Origin: Pycnopodia helianthoides
Lineage: Eukaryota; Echinodermata; Asteroidea; Forcipulatida; Asteriidae
Length of the DNA stretch: 64,000 nt
Direction: 5' to 3'
Assembly (NCBI GenBank): GCA_032158295.1
Contig: CM063246.1
Span: forward strand, 20,040,135-20,104,134
Shown in pieces: positions 40,989 through 51,584 of the stretch. Below the pieces are notes generated by a model. The model ran no database searches, was not told where the DNA came from, and saw only the letters and a list, made by a program, of their open reading frames with translations. The position numbers and the translations under genes are program-made. Every line of letters starts with the position of its first letter. Position 1 is the first letter of the stretch.

Positions 40989-41152
40989 ACAAATATTGAC
41001 TGCTTTGTCTCGTGGCGTAGTAAAACTAGTCACTCTCGGTGATCCCCGGAGCCGCCTATCTTCCCTCGGCTTCGCCTCGGGAAGATAGACTGCTCCGGGG
41101 ATCACCTCGAGTGACTAGTTTTACTATGCCACTCGAAGCAGTCAATATTTGT
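40989..41152. repeat. 164-bp hairpin with 74-77-bp arms
   Basis: Arms 40989-41065 and 41079-41152 pair closely around a 13-base loop; both contain AGTAAAACTAGTCACTC and GGTGATCCCCGGAGC. Mirror-image short frames on the two strands come from this symmetry. Confidence 0.9.
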
Positions 41153-41470
41153 ATATTATTTATTTACACTGAGGGCAATGGGAGTTTATTTAGGGTCGTG
41201 CAGGCAGGCACCAGTCGGTTTTACACAGCTCTGCTTACGTCTGCTTACCGATCATTTGTGTGGCCTGTCATTGCACATTACAAGGAAGTAGATGAAGTAT
41301 TTGAACTCAACCTAATCTGGGCTCGCAGTTACTGAACAGATAAGTTCTTCTACTCGCGTAAAAGGCCAGACTGGAGTTAGCTACACTCCCTGACCTGTGC
41401 GAGCCTGGCGATAAGACAAGTACGTCTATACTTTGAAGTTTTAAAGCTTGTGCTTCTTCGAGGGACAAAC

Positions 41471-41555
41471 ATGGTGGAGTCGAAAGTAAGGCATGTTCTT
41501 TTATGCATCGGGATTCTTGTGGGGCTCCAGCTGGAGTGTGCCGTGGCAGATGACA
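41471..41555 (+). CDS. Exon 1 of the small PPAY membrane protein: signal peptide
   Basis: 28 codons plus one base. It encodes Met, a short basic segment (ESKVRH), a hydrophobic core and a likely cleavage region near AVADD. The donor is GTAAGT. Reading on past the donor gives a low-complexity open frame to about 41770 that looks like intron. Confidence 0.65.
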
Positions 41556-44500
41556 GTAAGTACTTTCGGCCTCAGATGGGCCATGTTTCGTTTCCGGAGG
41601 AGGTACGGACGGCGATTAATACCGTTACTGGTTGTCAAGCTATGGAATTCGGTCAATATGAACTCCTTTTTGGGGTTGATTCTTCGTCTTTCTTTTTGTA
41701 CATGATGTTTGTTAGTTTGGTGGGGGTGTTGGGGTGTTTGTTTGTTTGTTGTGTTGTTTGTTTGTTTTGAAAGAATCAATATTTCAACCGTCTGTGGAAA
41801 GTCGGTGTTCTCCCATAACAGTGGTCCCGGTAAATACAGGATTAACTCTCCGGGCAAAGTTTCAATCAGAATTCTTCGGAGCTCAGTAAAAGAGTGACTC
41901 CGGTTGTTGTTGTTTTTCGTGTTTTTTTTTTAAATACAAAAATGTGTGTGAAGTTGACTTTTATTAGGCTTGCAGCTGTTTGAAAACTTTCATAAATGTC
42001 CATGTAGAGTATGTCAATGTTCAAGTCTAAAAAGGATTTGAATCTAATTAAGTTGGCAGACTAATTACTACAGTTTTTGCGTTCGGCATAGTACACGCAT
42101 TTCAATAGATCAGGCCTACATATAAAAACCATGCTGTATGTTGGCTATAGACAAACCGGAGTAGTATGTTTTTTCAGTTGATCCTTTGAACTGATTTAAA
42201 ATGCAATAGAATATGATTATATTATGTGGGGTGATTTATAATTTTGGAGAGAGTTATGCCCTAACTAGTCATTTTGCTGAGAAAGCAACAGTCGTGCTTC
42301 CCCAAAGAGTTTTAAACGCCAAAGAACCAGTCAAAATTCACTGCAGTGATACATGATCTGGCTGGCAAGTTCGGTATTGACAGGCATCCCTTCATTTAGA
42401 GAAAAAGCTGACGGAATAGTTTAATGAGAAGCAACTTGTCCCGCTGACCAGTCCCTAAAATAGGAACATTACAAAATTGGTAAGAAAAAAACTTGTAAAA
42501 TATACCTTTTGATCACAGATTTACATAAAACTTACACGGTCTAGTGATGATGATAGTAGAAAACATTCCTTGAAATATTTCTCTCTGAAATGCCATATTT
42601 GATGAGAAATGAATAAACTAGTTTTCCGATTGGAGTTTATCGCTCAGTGAGCGTTTTATTCATTTGTTGAATCTATATGATTTCATGCAAATGTATAATC
42701 GTTTTTTCACTATTTTCTCATGACCCAGATGGCCGATCGGTTTAAAACTCCTACAGGTTTGTCAGTTTATGTATATGGTCGATTACATAAAGTGCTTACA
42801 CTGCCAGCAACTGTTTTGTTAGCAAAAAACAATTCTGTAATGTACAAAGGGCAAACGTTGAAAGTAATAAATCCAGTGTAGAGACTTCATCGCCGTTAGC
42901 TTGTGTGTTGCGATTCACCATTTGTATTCACTAAATCTTGTAATGTTTGACGAAAGAATTATAAACATAATGTAGTTATATGAGCGCACCACCCCCCCCC
43001 CCTTCACTCATGCCTGAACGGGGAATTATGTATTTATCAGTCCGACAGCAATATCACAAACTTCACACACACAGAACGAAACAACGGCTACAAAAACAAC
43101 AGCAGCAGCAACAACAACAACAACAACTACAACAACAACCAAAAAATACTATCTTGAACGGCGCTCCCTCGCGTAATACTACTTAGATAACGAGATTATC
43201 TCGCCAAGTCAACAATACTGAAATAAGTGTAAGGTGTCTAGCAAACTTGCCTGCCATAACGCGAATAATTCAGAATAACCCGAATAATTCAGTCTTGCAC
43301 CATAATGTTGTTGACCTCATCTTGATCTCAAACCTTTCAAAGCGCAACCGTGCTTGGAGGTAGTTTCCTCCGCCCCTTTTTTATTGTCAAAACGAGGAGG
43401 TATGCACATGCCCGCTTACTGTATGAAAGCGAAACACTATAATTTCAGGTTTGCCGGGTTTTTTTTCTCCTTTTTTAACCGACAGCACACGGGCCTCTCC
43501 CATAGCTAGTTTCCTCCGCCACTTTTTTTATTGTCAAAACGAGGAGGTATGCACATGCCTGCTTATAGCCCTGGTGGCCTTTCACTTTCGCATTACACTA
43601 CAGATGAAGAGTCCTATATAGGGCTAGCCCGCTTACTGTATGAAAACGAAACACTATTAACACTATTGAATAATAGAAGTGAGTCTACAGAGACCATGTA
43701 CTTCTTCCTTTCAAAAGACTTGTAGCCTAGCATTTTTTGGGAAAACCATTTTCATTGATTTCTTTTCTATGAAATCACAGGATCCGACGATTAGGGTGCG
43801 GTTTCCGTAACCAATAGCTGTTTCGCTCACTGCCAACTGATTAACCAATGGCCAAGTCAACCGAAACGGTACCTGGTTGCGACCGCGAAAACGCACGCCA
43901 CGACATGTCATAAACATGATTTACGATTTCACTTTAATAGTGAACTAAACAAAATGATGAATAAGGTTTAAATGAAACCAAATACGAAATTTACATTCAT
44001 GAGAGCTGAGAGCTAAAGCTATATAGTGGGTTGGCAGAATAGTTTGATGGAAGTAACATGTTGGTGTTAAATCAACCTTTGAGGCTGATTTTCTCTGCCG
44101 TTCCGGTGGCACACGGCGAAATGTGTAGACATTTCGGGCGAATCGTGTAGACATTTCGTCTAATAACGTCCTCTTTTGAATCAACTTCCTTCGGCTTATA
44201 TAGCCTGTTACCGTATGTCGGATACACACCTCGTGGGACTTACTCCCCTGTGACGCCCAACGGTGGACAAGCTCCCCTTGAAATCTCAAAATGGCTTAAA
44301 GGTCAACATAAATTAGCCAAATACATATTTTTTTAAATACACGGTAATACACTGAAAATCAGACTTCGAAGTCTATTTGGGTATCTGATTGATACACGTT
44401 TATTTGACACCCAAATTACAAAAAAGCCGGAATTCCGGCAGTTGCCGGAAAACTGGCATCCCTGTATACAATATATCGAACATTGTGCTCTAAAGAAAAC

Positions 44501-46469
44501 ATGATACACATAGTTTGCGATCTAGTTGTTTAAAAATCATTATTTCCTTTAAAAAAATGGAATGTTTCAATTGTTCGTGACTTTTCTGAAACATTTAATA
44601 ATTCCTTATTTGTTGGTTTGGGAAAATAGCTGTTGTTTTTTGCTTATTTATGTTAACCTTTTCAGCCATTTTGAAATTGTAAGGTTATGACAACCACTTT
44701 TACTTTTAAAAGTTGTTTAGTTGATTATTGTTATTAGATACTAAAATCATTAGAATCGGATAAAGTTAACTGTGTTGGTGAATTTGACCGCCAGTCGAAA
44801 GTGCGTTGACCTTTCGACGTTTTTGACCATGTAGCGCCCTCATTTAAGGTCGGAGGTATGACAAACTATACATTTTTGGAAACCTCAAGACTAGACGAGT
44901 AATTTGATTTGCATATTGACACGATTGGAACATGTTTGAATTTTGACCCCTGTTTGACCTTTGTTGATTCCTCCCGGAAATGCCAGACATTTTTAAGGGG
45001 ACAGCCCAAGTCAAAATTGTTCGGTATTCATCAGGGAACACAAAAACACTTTCAAACCTTTGTTCCCAGAATTTGGTCACGGGACCTACACGCTGGTCTC
45101 TATAATTTCATATCGGAAACCTCCAAAGATCGCATGCAGGCGACTTTTGAACATTTCCGTTGAGACCGTTTGAATGACACCCTCAATACGACCAGAAATA
45201 CGGTCGGTATATCACTGTCGACACACTTTACGATGCAGGTATCGATGTTCTCTGATGAAAATACCGTGACAGATTTGTTGCTGTCTTTTCATTAAAGGAA
45301 CATTACAGAATTGGTTTGTGCTAACAAAACAGTTGCTGGCACTGTAAGCACTTTATGTAATCCACCATATACATAAACTGACAAACCTGTAGAAGTTTGA
45401 GATCGATCAGCCATCTGGGTCACGAGAAAATAGTGAAAAACCGTTTACACATTTGCATGAAATCATATAGATTCAACAAATGAATAAAACGCTCACTGAG
45501 CGATAAACTCCAATCGGAAAATTAGTTTATTCATTTCTCATCAAATATGGCATTTCAGACAAAATTATTTCAAGGGATGTTTTCTACCATCATCATCATT
45601 AGACTGTGTAAGTTTTATGTAAATCTTTGATCAAAAAGTATATTTTACAAGTTTTTTCTTACCAATTATGTAATGTTCCTTTAAGTAGACACTTCATACA
45701 ACTGAAACTTTCACAGGTGACTTTTATTGTATCTTTCTGATTGATAATTTGGCCTATAAATCAGTATTATACGTTGACATAAAAAAACACCTAAATGACG
45801 ACCCTACACCTTTAAATTCTAACAACTACAAAATCAAACGTATTTATTGCATAGTTATAAACGAGTGTCAAATTTCAAGACATTGTTTTGTTCGTTCAGT
45901 CTGAAGTAGATACCACTGGTCAAAGTTACATTCTGGTTCAGTTCGACATACACAGACCATATATATTGGAAATGTGACGTCATCAAACGTTTTTGAATTT
46001 CGACGAAAATGGCACCTGAAGGGTATCTTCAGTGGCATTTTACACTGCTTCAATTTGAGGTTAGAGACATGTTATTGTTTTCTTTAGGACTCTATCTTTT
46101 GGAAAATGAGTGCATCGGACAAACTGTATTTGACCTTGGAGCTGCTCATTAAGGAGAAGACTCGTTCCCTTCCCTATTTACCATTGTTTTGTAAATGGTG
46201 TTTGCTTTTCAGTTAACACGATTGTTGGTTGGGGCATCGGGGTGATCGTGGCCGTCGTTATTGGCTGCGTCGTCGGGGTGGTCCTCATATGTGTTTGCTG
46301 CGTGTGCCTGTGTTACCACTGTTGCAAGACCACACCGCCGACAACCACGACGATTGTACTGCCTCCGTCTAGTCAACAACAGCAAGTGGCTTACAATCAA
46401 CAGCCTGGGGCGCCACCACCGGCCTATAACCAGCCGCCAATGGCCATGCAGACTCCGGAAAAGCACTAG
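41471..46469 (+). CDS. Small single-pass membrane protein with cysteine cluster and PPAY motif (2 exons)
   Basis: Model: exons 41471-41555 and 46213-46469, joined in phase 1, giving 113 residues. The ATG has a good context (AAACATGG). Exon 1 ends GATGACA|GTAAGT and exon 2 starts after TTTGCTTTTCAG; the split codon becomes Ile. Residues 1 to about 27 form a signal peptide with the hydrophobic core VLLCIGILVGL. After a very short ectodomain comes a transmembrane helix (about residues 36-60), then a cysteine cluster (CVCCVCLCYHCC) suited to palmitoylation, a Pro/Thr stretch, a Gln run and PPPAYNQPP, which contains a PPxY-type motif that could bind WW-domain ubiquitin ligases. The layout recalls small adaptors such as WBP1/VOPP1, CYYR1 and Shisa, but their cysteine-rich ectodomain is absent. 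An extra exon in the 4.7-kb intron could supply it; I saw none. Family assignment is inference; the model itself is fairly firm. Confidence 0.68.
42462..42848 (-). mobile_element. MITE, AGGAACATTACAG family (copy 2, inverted)
   Basis: Same element as at 27534 in the opposite orientation; the ends are eroded and the TTAA flanks are lost. It lies in the intron of the small membrane-protein gene. Confidence 0.8.
43092..43140. repeat. (CAA/CAG)n microsatellite
   Basis: About 15 CAA/CAG triplets in the intron of the small membrane-protein gene; preceded at 42987 by a C run. The glutamine-rich frame here is not a gene. Confidence 0.8.
43360..43680. repeat. Short intronic duplication (TAGTTTCCTCCGCC block)
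   Basis: TTATTGTCAAAACGAGGAGG followed by TATGCACATGCC recurs 145 bp apart, and CCCGCTTACTGTATGAAA recurs after a small insertion in the second copy. Confidence 0.65.
44905..45100 (+). repeat. Dispersed 190-bp repeat, copy 1
   Basis: Matches 50645-50837 in the same orientation (GACACGATTGGAA, CCCAAGTCAAAATTGTTCGG, TTGGTCACGGGACCT). Confidence 0.85.
45292..45684 (+). mobile_element. TTAA-flanked MITE, AGGAACATTACAG family (copy 3)
   Basis: 385-bp element between TTAA duplicates with ends AGGAACATTACAGAATTGGT and the complement of a one-mismatch copy. In the same intron as copy 2, opposite orientation. Confidence 0.85.
46213..46469 (+). CDS. Exon 2 of the small PPAY membrane protein: TM helix, Cys cluster, cytoplasmic tail
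   Basis: The exon starts right after a pyrimidine-rich acceptor (TTTGCTTTTCAG) and runs to TAG at 46467-46469. It encodes a Gly/Val/Ile-rich transmembrane helix, seven cysteines in the next dozen or so residues, a TTPPTTTT stretch, QQQQ and the PPPAY tail. It carries most of the protein. Confidence 0.72.
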
Positions 46470-46532
46470 GCCTGGACATCTGACGTCACACTTCGAGGCT
46501 CGTGGATAACTCCAGATACCAGCCTTGAGCGC

Positions 46533-46550
46533 CTGGCAGGATCCTGCCAG
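46533..46550. repeat. 18-bp perfect palindrome in the 3' UTR
   Basis: CTGGCAGGATCCTGCCAG reads identically on both strands. It lies 64 bases after the stop codon of the small membrane-protein gene, inside its presumed 3' UTR. It may be chance or a small RNA stem. Confidence 0.5.
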
Positions 46551-46619
46551 ACGTACCTTTGACCTCGCATCCCATTCACACGGATGGATATTCGCCCATT
46601 AATTAGTCAACAAAAAAAT

Positions 46620-46625
46620 AATAAA
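46620..46625 (+). terminator. Candidate polyadenylation signal AATAAA for the small membrane-protein gene
   Basis: The first AATAAA hexamer found downstream of the stop codon at 46469, giving a 3' UTR of roughly 170 bases. Confidence 0.5.
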
Positions 46626-47395
46626 ATTCATACAAACATTATGCACACGCGCATACAGCAGACGATCGAAAGTGGGTATGGCTGACAAACTACGTCACTT
46701 CGGAGCGGACCAATCATAAAACAGATATGGAAAGCTAAAGTCACTGCATGTTTATCCAATGAAATGTTTGGGCCTGTAAGACCAGTGCCTGTCTTTATCC
46801 TTCCGGATAAAAAAAAAGATACCAGTCTACGGGCAGTATAGTCAGCAGCAAGTGCCATACAGCGTTAAAACTTAAACCATTTAACGGTCTAGGCGCGTCG
46901 GTTTTTACATGTTGGTTTGGTATGTTGATTTAAGAAAAAGAAGACATACAAAAATAAAAAAGTCCCATTCATGTTGATTTTTAATACGAACATCTGCAAA
47001 AAAACCACAATATGATTTATAGTTCACATTAATAGCAACATGTTGAGGCCATACACAGTAAATATATATATTTTTTTTTACCGCTAGAATGTAGTTGTAC
47101 TCAAAGCAATGGTGATTAATAATTCGGCTCCTGGTGGATTTGTTTAACGAAAATACAATACAAAAACTGTTTCAGACATTACACGTTATTTTCACTTTTA
47201 CTTCGACACATTTCTTCAGATATGTTTACAAATCTTTGTCGAAAGATATGTACAAAAATCGTTATCGAAAGCAGCACTAATTCTTGGTTGAATTAAACTG
47301 TAATTTGCTTTACAAAAGGTTTAGAGGAAAAAACTATCAAACAGGTTTTATTTTGTATGTGTAGTAAAGATCTTGACCAAACGCAGCTGCCTCTG

Positions 47396-47640
47396 TTGAA
47401 CTAGTCTTGATTGGCGACGTTCATTTTGTTTAACGTAGTGCGACATCGCAACACGAATTACTGTCCGCAATTACTGGAGAAAGGATATCTGTATCACACG
47501 AACATCTGGATCGAAACGTTTCGATCCAGATTTATAGACTTGCCCAATCCTTCTGAGTCAGCCTCCCAAACAGTCATGTTGCGCCCTCTATCGGTGGCTA
47601 ATACAAAAAACAGCGTCGCCAATCAAGACCACGGTTGAAC
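47396..47640. mobile_element. Nested foldback element with a 28-bp perfect palindrome
   Basis: Outer inverted ends TTGAACTAGTCTTGATTGGC and the complement of a near-identical right end; at the centre, 47504-47531 is a perfect 28-bp palindrome (ATCTGGATCGAAAC and its complement). The 75-codon frame inside is not a gene. Confidence 0.8.
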
Positions 47641-48422
47641 TGAAGGACAATTTTAGAGGGTATAGTTCTAGTTATGCGGTCATATAGTTTGCTTTATTAA
47701 TGACAATTCTAAGTTTTTAGGTCATACACGGTAAACAAAATGACAGATAAACCGCTATTATGTAGTTGCACTTATACCAATGGTAATGAATAACTCGGCT
47801 TCTGGAGGACTTTTGTTTTATTTAAAACCCTAAGGTGATAGCTGGTAACACTCGGTCGTGGCACATTTTATTTGTTTCACCGTTTTTCTCCAAAGTGCAA
47901 TGCCCTGGGGGAGTCAAAGGATTTGACATCATACACTAGACCGTTCCAAATATATATAAGGGGGATCATGTCCCAGAGTTGTGCATGCTGTTTTGTTTTT
48001 GTTTTTCTTGAGGGGCGGAAAAATATTTTCTCCCAAACAACATTATATAGCTCGTGCAGAAATACAGACCCACCCAGATCTAACCCTCTTATAAAAACCA
48101 TGGAGCCATCTGTACTCATTCAACTTTTTGCTCCGTCAGTGCTTGGCACTACGGGTCTTTCCACTCCAATTTGAAGGGATTGGATAATAGCAACCTTATT
48201 TTTATTTTACCATTAAGTAATAAACCACATGGGAAACTGACTCGGTAAATTCAAACTAATTGTACATGTACCATTGTTAGATACATACGATATGATCTTT
48301 CTCTTTCCAACCATAAGTAAGCTTAGGTATAGAGAATAAATATGGACAAACTATTATATTTTTTTATTTGAATCAAATGTCCTTTGTGCTCAGGCTTTGG
48401 TGCTTTTAATGTGTTATATTGA

Positions 48423-48720
48423 TCGACTAAAGTCGCCATTGCAGCTCACACGCAGGGTATAGTGCACAGTCGACTAAAGCCGCCATTGCAGCTCACAAGC
48501 AGGGTATAGTGCACAGTCGACTAAAGCCGCCATTGCAGCTCACAAGCAGGGTATAGTGCACAGTCGACTAAAGCCGCCATTGCAGCTCACAAGCAGGGTA
48601 TAGTGCACAGTCGACTAAAGCCGCCATTGCAGCTCACACGCAGGGTATAGTGCACAGTCGACTAAAGCCGCCATTGCAGCTCACAAGCAGGGTATAGTGC
48701 ACAGTCGATTAAAGTCGCTT
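48423..48720. repeat. 47-bp minisatellite, 6 copies plus a partial
   Basis: Units start at 48423, 48470, 48517, 48564, 48611, 48658 and 48705 (partial). Each carries TCGACTAAAG, CGCCATTGCAGCTCACA and GGGTATAGTGCACAG; copies differ at one or two sites. Confidence 0.95.
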
Positions 48721-50644
48721 TAGGGCTGTAAGGGTTTTAAACTGATATTTTAGAAGCTATAGATTATTGTTATACGTACAATTTGCTTTATAAAATAAGG
48801 TTACTAGTAAGGGAAAAATTGTAAGTGGTTTTTTTTATTGTATGCAGCAGAAAGTTTGACCAAAATAAAATGTTTTTACATTTTTCTGTATAAGTTGGTG
48901 TTATTTTGAGTCTTTTTAACTGTGTCTTAATTAACTAATGTATATGATGAAATCTTTACATTTAATTTCTTTTCCAAATAATAACTTTTTAAAGTGATAT
49001 CAATATAGACCTTTATCTTGTTTGTTGTTCTCCCATCTAAATCAGTGTAACCAAACCGAGGCTTGAATGTCAAAATAGTCTGGTGCCTTTCTTGTATAAC
49101 GAGGATGGGTATTTATTATTGATAATGAATATAAGGAACCTAACAAAGATGGTGGCAGAATGATCAGAGTCTATAGCTGTGCATTTGGTCCCTTTTTCTC
49201 AATCCTTTTTTAGCAAACGTAACAGCTGTGACAGTAGGTCTTTTTCAAATTTTGAAAGGTTTTACTTTTTTTACAGTGCAGATATGAATAATCATTATTC
49301 AAAAAGATCATAGCCTGGATATTTGTATTCATTTATTTATTTTTTATTTTTTTTAATTGTTAGTGTCGGGAAATGGAAACTACTCTCCATACTATATTTT
49401 ATAGAATTGCTAAATCTTTGTCTTCTTCTAAAAGCCATTGCAGGACCTCACCCAAATTTCTCACAATAAGCTCCCACCATAAGAGCTCACAAAACTGCTG
49501 ACCAAAGTTAATGAAATGTCCATATGATTCTCATAAGCCAGGGTAACAAACATATTATTACAGTAATATAACTGCAAATATTAAGAGTCGTCATCTGATA
49601 ACACGGTAATTATAACAATTTCTGTATATGTATACCCACACTGTTTTAAAGGATTTTGTTCCAGTCCCTTATACTGTACTTCCTTATAACCAATTATTAT
49701 GTGTTCCAAGTAGGCAAGTTTAGTATCCCCATATAAAAAGAACACAGAGAATGCTGAGCTCGATTGTTGTCCGTGTCTGCTGTGCACGCCCTCTATGTCA
49801 ACTGTGGACAAAGAGTATCAATACCATGTGACATGTCTGTACAGCAAAATTAACCAGATCAACCAATGGGAAAGCTGGAATTTGCCATACAGCTAAAACG
49901 GCAGCGCGCATGACTTGCCTCAAAGCAGATAATGCATTGATAAGCACACATAGCAATCTCTGAGTTCTATTTCTATGAGTATCCCTCAAAGACCACTAGT
50001 CCTGAACTAACCAATTCAAACATAAAATAAATATATAAATATTCAGTGGACTTTTAAAGTAACCAATTGGAGATTGGTTTGGCGTCAGTGACCAACATAC
50101 ATTCTGAATTGATGCGCACAGTAAAATTGTGTTTACATCTGTGAGCCGAGATCGAGGATCATGGCCATCATAGCCTTTGTCTGAGGGTGAGGTTTAAACT
50201 AGGTTATAAAGCCCTTAATTGAGCCAGTCACCCCAGGAATTACACAATAATATTGGGTAAAATTACTTTATTTTGTGGTCACAATTGTGGTAATGTTGAT
50301 TTTTATGACACTGCAACCATAGTTCCAGGAGTACAATAGCACCAATCTGCCATGTAATGACTGTATACATCCATTGTCCTGGCACTGAGGACAAGGGAAA
50401 GCTCTTACTAACCGAATTTTGCTAGTAATTTGTCATGGTATAATACGTAAGACTGACCACTTAAGGTTTGTTTTGATTCTCAAGGGAGGTCTAATTCACA
50501 ACAGAGTACTTTTTGTGTTTGCTCAATTTTTTTGATAGATGAAAGATAATCTTGAATCTTTGTTTTTGATGTACTCTATAGTTACAGGGATATGTTTTTG
50601 AACTATTTTGGATCTGCTTCAGGTCTGTTTTGGGTCTGTAGTTT
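48721..50644. other. No gene seen
   Basis: AT-rich intergenic sequence between the small membrane-protein gene and the PAN/repeat gene; short frames only. Confidence 0.5.
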
Positions 50645-50837
50645 GATATGTAAATCGACACGATTGGAATATATTTGAATTTTGACCCCTGTATGACCTT
50701 TGTTGACCCCTCCCGGAAATGCCTGACATTTTGAAGGGGGCAGCCCAAGTCAAAATTGTTCGGTATTCATCAGGGAACACAAAAACGTTCAAACCTTTGT
50801 TCCCAGAATTTGGTCACGGGACCTGCAGGCTGGTCTC
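50645..50837 (+). repeat. Dispersed 190-bp repeat, copy 2
   Basis: Counterpart of 44905-45100; it ends just before the candidate promoter of the PAN/repeat gene. Confidence 0.85.
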
Positions 50838-50869
50838 ATACTACTAGCCCGGCCTTCCGATCCATGTAC

Positions 50870-51120
50870 TATGCAAATTACATCCACGCATGCGCACAGA
50901 CGCTATTGCTGGGTAAACGTCATAGAGATGTGCCATCAGGCAGCGATTTTTGTTTTATGCAGCACACGTCGGCTATGGAGTCAACAGTTAAGGGATAGGC
51001 TGTTCTTACCTATCCCTTAACTGTTGACTCCGTAGCCAGCGTGTGCTGCAGAACATAAATTTGCCATCAGACAGTAGCACAAACGCGCATGCGTCACGCC
51101 ACCATCAGCCCCCTACAAAA
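50870..51120 (+). promoter_or_regulatory. Candidate promoter region of the PAN/repeat gene with two GCATGCG sites
   Basis: Two NRF1-like sites, CACGCATGCGCAC near 50887 and CGCGCATGCG near 51084, bracket a 91-bp foldback and lie 150-400 bases upstream of the ATG. GCATGCGC motifs are common core-promoter elements in animals. No TATA box was seen. The promoter call is inference from motif and position. Confidence 0.35.
50959..51049. repeat. 91-bp foldback (40-bp arms) upstream of the PAN/repeat gene
   Basis: Arms 50959-50998 and 51010-51049 pair with three mismatches around an 11-base loop; the arms begin GCAGCACACG and end AAGGGATAG. Confidence 0.85.
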
Positions 51121-51263
51121 TAGGCGCGATGCTTCCTAATTTTGCCAGCCAAGTAGTATTAGTGCGCATTATTGGAGCAGTGATCTGATGAAACGTGTAA
51201 ATTTGAAGCGAGTAGATTTCTTTCCAGCAGGATTGTCAAACTTTAGCTGATGCAGTTAGAAAG

Positions 51264-51584
51264 ATGGTTCGTTTTCTCCTTTTGACGTTAATTTATTGCC
51301 TTTCGGTCGGGGCAGCCAAGCTCTGTCAAAACGCAACCACCGGCAGCTCTCGAAGCCTGTATTTCAGTGGCATAGCCGACCTTATCCTACACGGGTACGG
51401 ATACCGGACCTTGGCGGGTATTTCGGTGATCAGTTGCGGCAATTTGTGTCTATCTGATACTCGATGTTTCTCCATCAACTACTCAGAGCGGGACCAGCTG
51501 TGTGAGCTGAACGGGGCTACAGCGTCGCAATACCCGCCGGCTATGGTGGAGAGGAGCGGTGGCTACTATTATGGACCAGAGAAG
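51264..51584 (+). CDS. Exon 1 of the PAN/repeat protein: signal peptide and PAN-like domain
   Basis: 107 codons ending exactly in phase 0 at GAGAAG|GTAAGG. The ATG context (AGAAAGATGG) is favourable. This exon alone carries the whole PAN/apple-like region, and a broken copy of its first half recurs at 57781. Confidence 0.78.

Noticed and set aside
40881..41335. Two similar frames on opposite strands around 41.0-41.1 kb
   Set aside because: They mirror each other because the DNA is a hairpin; there is no gene evidence.
42980..43186. Proline- and glutamine-rich 68-codon frame
   Set aside because: It is produced by a C run and a CAA/CAG microsatellite within an intron.
48423..48720. Possible CRISPR-like array
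   Set aside because: Units are contiguous 47-bp repeats without distinct spacers, and the genome is eukaryotic.
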